Assembly (NCBI GenBank): GCA_948567375.1
Contig: OX419755.1
Location: 81,672,218 to 81,736,217 of the forward strand
Direction: 5' to 3'
Length of the DNA stretch: 64,000 nt
Origin: Lunularia cruciata
Taxonomy: Eukaryota; Streptophyta; Marchantiopsida; Lunulariales; Lunulariaceae
The notes beneath the pieces were generated by a model. The model had not been told where the DNA came from. It saw only the letters and a list, made by a program, of their open reading frames with translations, and made no database searches. The translations under genes were made by a program, and so were the position numbers. Positions 1 to 10,291 of the stretch are shown here, piece by piece (the first letter of the stretch is position 1; every line of letters starts with the position of its first letter).

Positions 1-93
1 GGTAATATCTGGATATGAAAATCTCAATGGTTTGGCAGAAGTGGATTTGGTGGTCCATAAATTCTATCCATCCCATTCTTGCTCTGATACCAA
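1..93 (-). mobile_element. Family A retrotransposon, 5' internal region (partial)
   Basis: On the minus strand the sequence just after the LTR reads TTGGTATCAGAGC, the primer-binding site complementary to plant initiator-Met tRNA that is usual in LTR retrotransposons. The 80 bases that follow match the stretch after the other family A LTR (about 45493-45590), including the shared ATTTATGGACCACCAAATCC. This is therefore the first part of the internal region of an element that runs off the left edge of the window. Confidence 0.85.
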
Positions 94-495
94 TATAAAA
101 GACCGAGACCGAGGAGAGAAATAGGAGATTGGAAACTCACATTGGGACACTTGAATGTGGGAAAACTCTGAATGCCTAGCATGAGCTTTGGTTTTGGGAT
201 TTATAGGTAGTATACAAGGCCCTTGAAAAGCTTCTTTGAGCCGCTTTCTTAGAGTGCAAGCCAAGTTAACCAGGAAGCTTCTCAAGAAGCTTTCTTCTAG
301 AAGCCACCTACTTGGCATGCAAGCTAAGCTAGTTGGAAGCTTCTAGAAGCTTCCTTCTAGAAGCTACTTACTTGAGGTGCAAGCTAAGCTAGCCGAGAAG
401 CTTCCTAGATACTTCCAGAATATTTTAGACTAATTTGTCTTATTTGCTACTTTGTTAGCCCTATTAACTTTGTTGTTGAACTCCATATTGTTACA
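94..495 (-). repeat. Family A LTR (minus orientation) with heat-shock-like elements
   Basis: The minus strand begins TGTAACAATATGG at 495 and ends next to the primer-binding site at about 94. The plus-oriented copy at 44979-45492 starts with the same bases, and both are followed by the same leader. A TATA-like ATTTATA (plus-strand reading) lies at 199-205. Upstream of it in U3 are repeated GAAGCTTC blocks, including a perfect 20-bp palindrome at 335-354 that reads as four alternating nGAAn/nTTCn pentamers. It interrupts the RNase H region of a family B element at 495/496. Confidence 0.85.
335..354. promoter_or_regulatory. Heat-shock-element-like palindrome in LTR U3
   Basis: The bases GGAAGCTTCTAGAAGCTTCC form a perfect palindrome. 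They parse as gGAAg-cTTCt-aGAAg-cTTCc, matching the HSF-binding consensus of alternating GAA and TTC pentamers. Related blocks sit at 273-300 and 355-370. It lies on the upstream side of the LTR's TATA-like box. Function is inferred from consensus only. Confidence 0.5.
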
Positions 496-800
496 AAGAT
501 AATGCTTCCAATGCTTGGTTGCAAGGATATTTGCCAGCTCTTCTTGCTCTATGGTGTGATAATTGAATTTTGTTAGTAATAGCTTTTGAGAAAAGCATGC
601 AATTGGATGTCACTCATCATGCCACTCTTGTTGTAGGAGTGCATGTATTGCTATGCCTAATGCATTGATAGCCAATCTGATTGGGCATTTTGGGTCATAC
701 CATTTCAAGATTGGTGCATGTAGCAAGGCCCCTTTCAATTTTTGAAAGGCAAGCTCTTGTATGGTTCCCCATGTCTACTTCTTCCTCTTGCCAAGTAGCG
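496..800 (-). pseudogene. RNase H domain of family B pol (interrupted)
   Basis: The minus-strand translation gives WGTIQELAFQKLKGALLHAP, then a stretch resembling the strand bearing the first catalytic Asp (here LAINALGIAIHALLQQEW), then NYHTIEQEELANILATKHW. This is the typical RT-linked RNase H of Ty3/gypsy elements. The usual Asp in the LETDAS-like motif appears replaced by Asn. Homology stops abruptly at position 496, where the family A LTR begins. Confidence 0.8.
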
Positions 801-859
801 TTATTAAAGGTTGAGCCACCTTGGAGAAGTCCTTGACAAACCGACAATAGAACCCAATC

Positions 860-1667
860 AACCCCAAGAAGCTCATGAGTTGAGTCTGATCTTCTAGAGT
901 GCTCTATTTTTGAATGACCTCTATTTTATTTGTTAATATTTGGATACCCTCTACACTTACTCTATGTTCCAAGTAGTCTACTTTAGACTTGACAAACTCG
1001 AACTTTGAGATTTTGGCATACAAGTGATTTTGTCTTAGAATCTGGAGGACTTCTCGTAGATGCTATTTGTGTTTTGTCATCGTCCTACTATATACTAAGA
1101 TGTCATCTAGGAAGACAATAACAAACTTATGCAAATATGGCCAAAATATGTCATTCATCAGACTCATGAAAGTGGCAGGTGCATTGGTGAGGTCAAATGG
1201 CATCACAAGGTACTCAAACAGGTCATTCCTAGTTCAAGAGGTAGTTTTGTATATGTCTTCCTCTACAATCCGGATTTGATTGTAATTGCTTCACAAGTCT
1301 AGTTTGGTGAAGTGTTTTGCTCCATTGAGTTAATCAAACAGGTCATCCATGCACGGTAAAGGGTATTTGTTCTTCATTGTTTACTAATTGAGGCCCCAAT
1401 AGTCAATGCACATGCGCATTATATCGCCCTTCTTCACAAACAAGACAAGAGCTCCGTATAGTGATATGTTAGGTTGGATAAACATTTTTGCAGCATATCC
1501 TCAATTTGAGCCTTACACTCCTCCACCTCTTGAGGTGATAGATGATATGGGGTCTTACAAGGAGGTGTCTTGCTCAAAAGAATCACAATTTTATGATCTA
1601 CTCTCCTTTTTGGTGGTAATCTTAAGGGTAGATCATCTAGGAAGACATCTTGAAACTCATTTACCAC
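860..1667 (-). pseudogene. Reverse transcriptase of family B pol (decayed)
   Basis: The minus-strand frame starts with VNEFQDVFLDDLP and PYHLSPQEVEE, the conserved lead-in to Ty3/gypsy RT. Further on it reads CIDYWGLN, YPLPCMDDLFD and the catalytic FLDDILVYS (about 1085-1115, with FLDD in place of the usual YLDD). Then follow HLREVLQILR and FLGLIGFYCRFVKDFS, the tether to RNase H. Several in-frame stops (for example in the motif-A region, KLDL followed by a stop) show that it is not functional. Confidence 0.9.
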
Positions 1668-2197
1668 ATCCTTAATTTCTTAGGAATTTTTCCATTGAGT
1701 TGTGCATTCTGGACTTCTCTTATTAGACCCATGAAACATCTATTTGTCTTATAGATAGTTGTTGTTCTTGTGACATAGAGAGGCAATTTCTGCTTATGTG
1801 ATTTTTCTCTAACCCCAATGATTGTCCATTGGCGGGTGCTCACTACATTCTTCCTCCAATCTACCATAGTGTTGTATTGCTCCATCCAATGCATGCCTAA
1901 GATTGCATCATAATGAGCTAATTGTATCACTCACCACTCAATTGTTTCTTGATATTCTCCTATAGAGAGTGTTACCCTTCTAGATAACGACTCAATCTTC
2001 TTTGTTTGCCCATTAGGTAACTTTACTTCTTTGCTCTCATCTTTCTCTAGATCCATCCCCAATCTTATTGCAATAGAGCGAGATAAGAAATTCTCTATTG
2101 CTCCAAGTTCTATCAATACTCTCACTTGATTGCCTTTTAGGACCCCATTCACGACAATCAATTGTGAGTTTACCTTTCTAGGTCTTTGTGCTCTCAT
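1661..2197 (-). pseudogene. Retropepsin-like protease region of family B
   Basis: The minus-strand reading frames at 1931-2197 and 1661-1930 give QVRVLIELGAIENFLS followed by HYDAILGMHWMEQYN. The first corresponds to the DSGAxxNFI active-site motif of retropepsins, with Asp-Ser replaced by Glu-Leu, so the catalytic Asp is gone. The second is the conserved D-x-I-L-G-x-x-W-L flap-distal motif. The two frames abut at 1930/1931. Confidence 0.8.
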
Positions 2198-2309
2198 ATT
2201 CTTCCTCCCTTCACTTGTCTACTTCCCTATTGAGCTAATAAGGCAATGAGGTACCTTTATTAGCAATCTTTGTTTTCCAAGGTGATTTTTGCATCCTCTT
2301 CTCAAAGCA

Positions 2310-2567
2310 TCACTCCATCTTGTTCAAAGATTGCTTGTATGGAGGTCGAGGGCCTCTAGGGAGATGAGTATGATAGTTGATGGGTATGTGCCCAATATGG
2401 CCACAATTGTAGCAAGAATGTTGTTCTCCTTGAGTTCCTTTTCCTTGCGGGACTCCATCTCTCCATTCTTCCACATGTCCTTGCTCTCCTTGAAGCGGTC
2501 GTACTCCTCTATCTCGAAACCAAAGGTTGCCCAATTCCATAGGTGTTGGTCCACCCACATGTGGCAT
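2310..2567 (-). pseudogene. Gag zinc-knuckle region of family B
   Basis: The translation contains HSCYNCGHIGHIPINYH, a CCHC zinc knuckle (C-x2-C-x4-H-x4-C) in which the last cysteine has become tyrosine. It lies upstream of the protease in the same orientation, as expected for the nucleocapsid end of gag. The rest of gag (about 2570-3930) is represented by short broken frames. Confidence 0.75.
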
Positions 2568-3932
2568 TTTTGCTCAATAAATTTGAGACGGAGCTACTCC
2601 TTCACCTCCTCCAAGTGCCCTTGCTATTCTCTGAGTACATGCAATGGCTTCAAATATAATATGAGGATTTTGTACCATAACTTCTTAGCAAATTCGGTCC
2701 TTCAACCTGGGTTTGAAATTATCTAGAGCCTCTATTAGACTCATGTTGGTTATTACAACTTGTAGATCCAAAAATGCTTCCACATACTCTTGTACTATAT
2801 TCCTTTGTTTCAATCCCCATAGTTAGATTCGGACCATTTGCACAAAATCCATAAATTGGGAATTCTTCAAAAGTCCTTGCATTGCTGTCCACATGACCTT
2901 CCTTCTATCTGCCAACATTGATAATTCCCAAGCATCTTACCATGTGAGGGCTTTATTGGGCAAGTACCCACATGCAAACATGCTTAGTGATCTCCATTGA
3001 GAACAATCAAAAGTATCGATTCATTCTTGAGATCCAATTCTCCACTACTTCCATAGCACATTGCCCCTTGTAAGGCTCGATATTGTAGGTTTTCTTCATC
3101 CGTAATAACAATGTGGCTTTATCATTGGTCGGGTTTGATATCATAGGCACGGGTGCCTCTCCAAGTACTTCAATTGCAAGTAATGGGCTTTGAGACGGTT
3201 ATCCTTCCTACATTGTTTGATCATTCCTAAGGGTTGTACCTGATTTTGTAATGCCTCCATGGTCATCTTGATCTCTCAAAACTCATTCAACATCCCCTAC
3301 ATTCCTTGCATAGGTTCATGCAATTATGGATCCATAGTTCCTGCAAATGCTCACTCACTCCTTCCTACATCAATAGAGAGTTAATATGATCACTCGAGAG
3401 GATGCACAAACTATTGGGACTACTACCATTGGGAATTAGGAACATATCACTCTTTGATAATATTCTTCACCAAAATTCCTAACTACAACGTCCCTAAACA
3501 TCACTTTTGGTCTAACTACGTAACAAATTTCTACTTGAGTGTTGAGATGGAGAGGAGTTGAGACATTTAGATCCATCATAACAAAATATAAATTGTCAAA
3601 TCTCACTCTCTATCATAGATCACTATAGGTAGAATCATCGGGTTTGGTGAGTTCATCGCTATGTCCATGAACTCTACTTTGAAATGGTAAACGAGATAAA
3701 CTCTCACTTGTTCTTGCTGGATGTACATGATGTTGATATGAAATGGATTCAAGAATGGAAAATCAGGTGCAATAAATTGTCCTTCAAGAGCCTCCATCCC
3801 ATCCTCTCTCTAAAACTCTCTTAACATATCAATTGCTCTACGATTTTTCTCCCCAAAATTACTAAGTCTTAGTAGCTTGTGTTCTTCCAAGAGGATGATC
3901 CACTCTCTTGGATTGAAATGTTTTGATACCAT

Positions 3933-4675
3933 TGTAATATTCTAAGGATAGCAAAGAAACAAAAAAGAGAAAACACAGGTTTCACACTCAAACTTTGATG
4001 CCCCAAGGGAGCACCTTCTCTTTATTATATAGCCAAAGAGGAATTCCTCCAAGGATACTACACCATAGGATTAGGTACATAGATAGGTGACCTGTCAGTG
4101 AGCTCCAACCTTAGATTACTTGCTTGGATGGGTGACATGTCGGTCTTGATCCCATCTGGTTGGTCAAATAGCTTTGACCAAAAGGAATCTTTTGGGAATC
4201 TTCTTGTATGAATCTTAGAATCATGTGAGTGTGGTACCGTTGGAAAGCTCTTGGCAAGACAAACCAAGGGGAGGGAAGCTAGCTTCTCCTCTATCAAGAG
4301 GGGGGGTCATTTGCACATTTTTGAGGCCTAATTCATCCGTTTAAGCCTTCAAAATTACCTCTAAAGTTTAGGCCTATTTTGGTTTCTACCCTATTAGTAG
4401 AAGTGCTCTTTTGGTGATACCTCTACCTGATCTACTTTTTCCATTATGTGTACCATCCTTCTAGATGTCACCAACCCAAATTCTACCTTTAGATCATATG
4501 TATAGCTATTGATTCTAAAGTCTTAAAGCATATTTTAATTTCTGGCCTATTAGTAGAAGTACTCTTTTGGTGATACCTTTGTTTGATCTACTTAATCCAT
4601 CATGTATAAAATCCTCTCAGATGTTACCAAACCAAATTTCATCTTTAGATCATATGTCTAGTTATTGGTGTTACA
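3933..4675 (-). repeat. Family B LTR (5' LTR of the minus element)
   Basis: The 743-bp segment starts TGTAATATTC and ends GGTGTTACA on the plus strand, giving inverted ends TGTAAyA/TrTTACA. A degenerate initiator-Met primer-binding site follows two bases beyond 3933 on the minus strand, making this the 5' LTR of the family B element to its left. The same sequence recurs at 38783-39520, 40022-42696 (interrupted) and 42697-43382. The promoter-like box TATATAA/AATAAA recognisable in the other copies is partly eroded here. Confidence 0.88.
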
Positions 4676-5200
4676 CTTACTCGTCCAAGGGATCACATGT
4701 CAAACAATCAAATGGTAGGCAAAAAGCATGTCTAGCCTCATCATGGAATGTATGGGGTAGCCTATGGAAAAAACATGGACATGGAAAACTAGTCTCAAAT
4801 AACTCCAAAATGCAACCCGCTTGAGAAGCTAACCACTCCCATGACTCGATCTGTATCCTTAGAACAATCAACAAAGGGATAGAGGAAGTGTGCATAAGCC
4901 AGAGTGTCATTGCTATCAATGAGATCGCACTCCTCATGTGAGCATCCAAAGTGGTCCAATCATAGTCCTTGTGCATCCTTCCCACATGGGTCTTTACCCC
5001 TTAGGAGGTAAAAATCGATGACACATCGAGCATAATGTATCTTGAGCCGCTCTAGATGGCCCCACATGGGAAGTGTAGCCATGGCTAAAACAAGAATAAC
5101 GATAATAACAAATGATGCTCCTCTCCATATGTCTCCATACATACAAAACCATAACCTTTCACATCCAAACTCACCCAAGAAAATTCAATCTTTCTAAACC
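4676..5200 (-). mobile_element. LINE fragment (5' part), minus strand
   Basis: The minus translation includes IESWEWLASQAGCILELFET, then FHDEARHAFCLPFDCLTCDP, matching the start of the non-LTR element at 21773-24837 in the same order. Sequence beyond 4870 extends further 5' than that copy does, so the 21.8-kb copy is itself 5'-truncated. The fragment stops exactly at the family B LTR end (4675), so the LTR element may have inserted into it. Confidence 0.75.
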
Positions 5201-5560
5201 TTAAAAATTATAAACTTTCATAACTTTAATTTTAATCTCAAAAGTTTTGAAACTAAATTCCCATGGAATTCAATCATAAAAAGCAAGAAATTAGAAATAC
5301 AAAATTTTCACCCATCACTCTCAATGTGTAAGGATCACTCTAAACTCTAAAAAATCTAAAATTCCCCATAACTTTCCATTCAATTCTCCTTATTTTTCCA
5401 TCTAGATACCAATGGAACTGAAATTTGAAAAATGATCCAAATCTACCATTCACTCAAGTGCTATATGCTAGAGAGAACTCATAAAATGTATATCGTCCTC
5501 TAACGTTTCTCCCTCTCCTCTCTTGTCCCCGCATTCTCCCGAACTCCCGTCTCCACACTT
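5201..5560. other. AT-rich spacer, no gene seen
   Basis: Low-complexity AT-rich sequence between the LINE fragment and a dispersed repeat. No reading frame, RNA gene or element terminus is recognisable. Confidence 0.6.
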
Positions 5561-5564
5561 CTCC

Positions 5565-5800
5565 TTAGTATCGATAGGGTCTTCTAAGAAAGGAGGATCT
5601 AGAACCACCCACATATGTGCAAATGAAGTGCCACATGAAATGTAAACATGCACGTGTACAAATCGAGATAAATTGCAGTTAAGGAAATGGAATTTAAGTG
5701 AAACGATCAATACCACCGAAAACGGTAAAGATATAATTGAAATATGTCATGAGTAACAATTACAAAAATCTAACATGTAATAAGCAAGACGCACCGTTGA
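5565..5800. repeat. Dispersed non-coding repeat (copy 1 of 3)
   Basis: The words ATGTGCAAATGAAGTG, AAATCGAGAT, GGAAATGGAATTTAAGTGAA and ATAATTGAAATATGTCAT recur in the same order, diverged, in AXR1 intron 11 at about 13980-14130 and 15280-15530. This looks like a short non-autonomous repeat. No terminal inverted repeats or coding capacity were found. Confidence 0.55.
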
Positions 5801-6258
5801 TCATGCTTGCTTCATAGATATATTTGAATTATTAAAGATATTTTTAGAGAAAATGTATCAAAATTAGATCAAATTGTTTTGAATTATTATATTTACTGAT
5901 TTATAGATTCGAATAAATCCGAATTAATAAATTTATTTTTAAAATAACAATACAAACATAAAATAAAAGAAAGGAAAAATATTGACATTGATAATCTATA
6001 TAAAATATACTTTTTACACATTTTATTATAATAGAATACATGGTACAAATAAACTCATCACTTCATATTTCATAAGGAGTTCACACGAATTTTTAAGAAT
6101 ATCTGAGATTGGACGTTCCTCTGTCGAAATTTGGACGGAGTGGTGTGCCCCTGCTCCGTTTACGCTCACCGGAACTCTCCGTCAGGTTGGTATTTTGAGC
6201 AGCGAAGCCACGCCGACGTGAGGAATCGATCGCTGGATTAGACTTTGAGCTCGAGAAA
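5801..6258 (+). promoter_or_regulatory. Upstream region of the PPR/TPR-like gene
   Basis: AT-rich to about 6060, then a sharp rise in GC with CpG-containing sequence (6105-6258) leading into the first exon. The transition suggests the proximal promoter and 5' UTR. No TATA box can be assigned with confidence. Confidence 0.35.
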
Positions 6259-9200
6259 GTGAACTGCACTGCTGTCGGAGGTGAATTCGAGGGTGCGAGA
6301 TTGAAATTTGGTGAATTTTCAATGAGTGGAGTCGAATTATGTTCCAGGTTATGGAGTCGGACCTGCGTATGGGGGTTGTGCAGAGCGCTCGGGACGCAGG
6401 GAGTTGTCAGCAGGTGTGATCCAGCCTTGAGTCGATCAATTCATGAGGTGGCCGCTCCCGCTGGTGATAGAGCAGGTAATGTTTCCTTCTTCGATTGCTT
6501 GGCTCGCGTTCTTGATTCCTTGAGAGGATCGTGACAGCTTCATTTAACAAGGTTAGGCTAAACTATTTCGCAACACTGACAATGCTATCACATTGTTGGT
6601 GTAAAATGTTTGTCTGGACTGTTGATGAAGATCTCATCGCAGTACTTGTCTTTTTCTGTTACTTCAGTTCCGATTGAAGTAAATCAGAGTAGTGCGAGCA
6701 GTGAATTTGACCCTTTGATTTGAGTCCTGCTAAATGTGATCACGGGCATTTTTTCCGTGCCCTTACTGAACATGATTTTTGTTTCTAAATTTCAAAGAAA
6801 TTGAGGAAATTTTTGTAAGCTTAAGGCGCTGTCTAGCTTGTGGTTATTTAATTCAAGTTGCTAAGACTGAAATAGACAGAAGTGCGGAATTCGCCCTTAT
6901 TTGTATTATCTGTTCTGTATAATTCCTCCTTGAAAGCGTTATTCACAGTGCACGAGTCTGTGGAGTGAGAGGTTTTACTTTTCTCATCGCCATTGGTGCT
7001 CTTCTCAATATTATACTTGGGCTGTCCTACAAGTAACTGGATCCAATAATTAGCTTCGATGGTTACATGGTACAGGGTTTAACGAGTATGATATCAATAC
7101 CTGATTGTTTCCGTACATAGCAATTCCTCTCCTGTACACTTCCTAAACACGAATGTACGAATTGGTTTGCAGGTCTTAACACCGAAGTGGAGAAGATTCA
7201 TGGAGAGCTTTTGGAGACTATGAAGGGGCAGCGCATTCCTCAATCTGCGCTGGTGTTTTCACTTCTCGAGCAATGCTCCAGTCCTCAAGACGTTAAGTTG
7301 GCCTTGGATGCCGTGGCTCGTCTGCGTACCACAGTGAGTCCCAACTCCCACCATCTCCATAGCTTTTCTGTTATCCTGTTTTAAGGTCGTATTCCCATGA
7401 CTTCAGTCAGAACTAGGCCGAAGAAACGTTCCTGCGGTTGAGTTGGTAGTTAGATCAGCTGAAGACAATCCTAAGAGCTGTGTTTTCCATAGGAAGTCAC
7501 AAACATTATGCTCAAGTAAAACTTTCAGGACGTATCGACTGTTTTTGAACTGCATTGATGCTTGGCTTGTCAAGTTTCTAAAGTTTGTTCCTTAAACTCG
7601 CCCTCCCAGAAAGCTGTACAGGGGCAGCAGCAGGAAAATTTCGGTACGAGATTGTCACAGTCAGTTTTGGATGCTTGCTTACGCGCGAAGGATTCAGACA
7701 ATGGTACTGTACTGCCGTGTGTGATTTGCAATTAAATATCGGTAACGAGCATGTTTAGGGTCAAAGGCAAAACTTTGAGGTAGCATGGATGTACCAGACT
7801 GGATGAGTGTTACTTTCAGTGCAGACTGGTGGCTGCTTACAGGGATGTAGAGTGCAGTATTTTGTAACAATATTGTCCTCATTTGGTTTGTCGCACTTGG
7901 TTACGGTCAACATAGACATTGTATTTACCATCTGTCTGTACGACTTTTGAATCTTTCATGTTCTGATTTTTGCTGTTTGTGACTTACCACAGCACTGAAG
8001 ACAATTTGGGAACATAATATCTATGGACTCACCCCTTTTTCAGAATCGGCTAATCAGATTCTGGTAAGCCCCCCGTTTCATTGATTGGGTAAGCCGTATG
8101 AGGTGAATAATAGTTGGTATCTCAGAGTTGCTGTCTCTCTTTCAGATTCATATCCTCAGGGGTCACCTTCAAAGAATGCCTCTATACAAGGTTATGTTCC
8201 GTAGCTTGGAGTGGTAAGACAACCTTTGTTTGGGGAACGGACATGTCGAGATTGCCTTTCATGAGTGCTTTATGCACAGTGCTCTTCATTCATGCCTTTC
8301 GGCTCGATTGAGGGCCATTTTATGCTTCCTGTTCTACTTTGGATTTTTGGAAGTAAATTTTTGTGTTGGTAATGAACAAGTGCAGGCATATGCAAGACGA
8401 CAACAGGATCTGGCCTTGATGCAAAAGACTTTAAAAACAATGTCTCTCAATCATTTAACTCCCACACGAGCTACGGCTGAACTTGCTTTAAGGTATTACC
8501 TTGGAACTGCCTCTGACACTTAAAACCTTATCATAATATCTAGCTCTAGGACGTGGCTTCTACATTCGCCTAGCTATTTGCAGTCATGAGCGTTTCTGGT
8601 ATATGCTAGAAACTGTTGTGATACTTGTTATTGAAGCGATGAAGTTGGAGGGTAACCTTGCAAAAGGTTACAGCTCTGGATGTACTGAATGGAGACAGGG
8701 TATAGTCATGGTATAAGACTGGAGGTGCCTGCTGTGAAATGTTTTTGCAGGATTTGTAAAGACCAAGGGAATGAGAGCTTGCTATTTGCATTGGCGAAAG
8801 AATTCCACCTGAGCGGTCTGAGATTCAGTCCAGGCCTCTACGATATATGCATATCCACTGCCGCCAATGCTGGTAATAACACTTAAAAACTTTACACTCC
8901 GAGATAATCATTCTTTATATGATACTTGTAGGTCAGCTTTGTGGGCAACAGTTCACCATGAATTTATGTCACGAATTTAGTGATCTAAGTGGACATGTGA
9001 ATCACGAGTATCACCCGCGTTCACTGTCTAGGGTTTGGGATCTCAAGTTAGGGTCCAGCTTTCAAGTGCAACTCGAAGGAACTTCTCTTTTAAGTTGGTG
9101 CTTGGGGTAACTATGATCTTTCTTAGTAGGTTAACTTGTTTTTCTTCTACAATTCTGCAGGAGAGACAAAGCATGCCTTGGAAGTTCAACAGTGGAGGGC

Positions 9201-10291
9201 CAAGCACAAACTCCCCTATACTACAGCTACCACTTTTGCCCTTGCCAAAGTAAGTTGTACATATATGAGACCTCTTCAAGTGGGTTCTCACTCAGCATCT
9301 GCGTTCGTTCACTATCTGTGACTTGTACTATTTGTTAATCTTATCTCTGTCAAATTTCCTGCCATATTTTTCGGAGAATGTCCGATCGAGTGACAGTCAA
9401 TTGGCTAATACTTTACTCAGAAGAAGGTTGATATAAAAACTCGGAATATCTTCTAGGTACATCTACTAAAACGGAAGCCAAAGGATGCCGCTCAGCTTAT
9501 TCATGCCCACGCCAAGGTACGTTTAAGCCTTTTGGTTTCACTCTTCACTGAATGATATTATCTTGGATCATGTTGGAAGGGGGGGGTTGGGGGGGGGGGG
9601 TGGGTCTTTGAACCCACAGAGACGTCACGGAGACGCCGTCTCATGCCATGGAGACGAGCGGAATAATGAAGTTAATTAAATGGTCCATGGGGACCAGAAC
9701 CATGCGAGCCCTCGTCAGTCAGCAAACTATATTCAGCAGACCAATCCCAGACGTAGCTAATTGATTGCCAAACTTTCATCAAAACTGAGTTCTGTGCAAT
9801 CCTGTGTAGACGGCTTTAAACTTTCCATCTGGATCCAACCTTAGAATATGCATGAAAGGATACTCCTGATAGTTACCTAGAGTTTGTATATAATTTAGCA
9901 CTCACGGAAGGATGTAGTTAGGCTTATGCCTCATGACCCAACTCAAGTTTCTTTCTGGATCTGCAGGAGTCGAAGGACAAGGACATGTACTTGAGAATAC
10001 TTGTTCGGGCATGGCCCGTGGAGGTTTTATCTCGGAAGAAGAGGTCTCTGATTGAGGTAAGTATCGATCTTCATGTTCATTTCCAATGTTAGCCGCTGCC
10101 ATGATTCCAGAATATTCTGATGTATTTGTTTCTTACTTCTAAGCCCTACTATTTCACTGTTGCAGGCCAATTTGAAAGATGATATTGCGGGGATGCTGGA
10201 GGAGTTGAAAGCTCTTGGTTCCAATGTCCAAGTGGATGTGGCTGAATTCGGAACTGGCAAGGAAAGCTTACGTAAGCCAGTGTACTCTTAG
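6259..10291 (+). CDS. PPR/TPR-like helical-repeat protein, probably mitochondrial (10 exons)
   Basis: Exons: 6259(or 6322)-6475, 7173-7333, 7610-7703, 7993-8063, 8386-8492, 8751-8872, 9161-9249, 9457-9516, 9967-10056, 10166-10291. All introns are GT-AG and the frame stays open, giving 378 codons from 6259 or 357 from 6322. I prefer 6322 (MSGVELCSRLWSR), which starts an Arg-rich, acid-poor leader resembling a mitochondrial presequence. The body is helical with PPR-like spacing: LVFSLLEQCSSPQDVKLALD, SVLDACLRAKDSDNALKTIW, GLYDICISTAANAGETKHAL and ALAKVHLLKRKPKDAAQLIH. The tail has WPVEVLSRKKRSLIEANLKD. It looks like a conserved plant PPR/TPR-superfamily protein, but I cannot name the orthologue; an RNA-related organellar role is inference only. 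Exon 10 could instead be spliced at CG|GTAAGC (10271). Confidence 0.82.
9582..9604 (+). repeat. Poly-G tract in intron 8 of the PPR-like gene
   Basis: Runs of G8, TT, G12, T and G3 sit within intron 8 (9517-9966). The tract satisfies a G-quadruplex pattern on the plus strand, or could be a sequencing-sensitive homopolymer. Confidence 0.7.

Larger units (their letters stand above)
496..3932 (-). mobile_element. Family B Ty3/gypsy element, internal region (decayed, partial)
   Basis: Reading leftward from the family B LTR, the minus strand shows a degenerate primer-binding site (GGTATCAAAAC at about 3920-3931), gag sequence, a zinc knuckle near 2400, an aspartic-protease-like stretch at 1931-2197, reverse transcriptase at 860-1667 and RNase H at 496-800. 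Protease-RT-RNase H order within pol is that of plant Ty3/gypsy elements. The integrase would lie to the left; the family A LTR interrupts RNase H at 495/496. Multiple stops and frameshifts make it inactive. Confidence 0.85.

Noticed and set aside
200-420. GAAGCTTC repeats as a CRISPR-like or satellite array
   Set aside because: Units are irregular, lie inside an LTR with defined ends, and the context is a plant nuclear retrotransposon; HSE-like phasing explains them better.
8143-8189. A candidate extra exon in the PPR-like gene (ag|ATTCATATCC ... TACAAG|gttatg)
   Set aside because: Joining exon 7993-8063 directly to 8386-8492 gives a smooth helical-repeat sequence (NQILAYARRQQDLALMQK); the extra piece adds unrelated residues.
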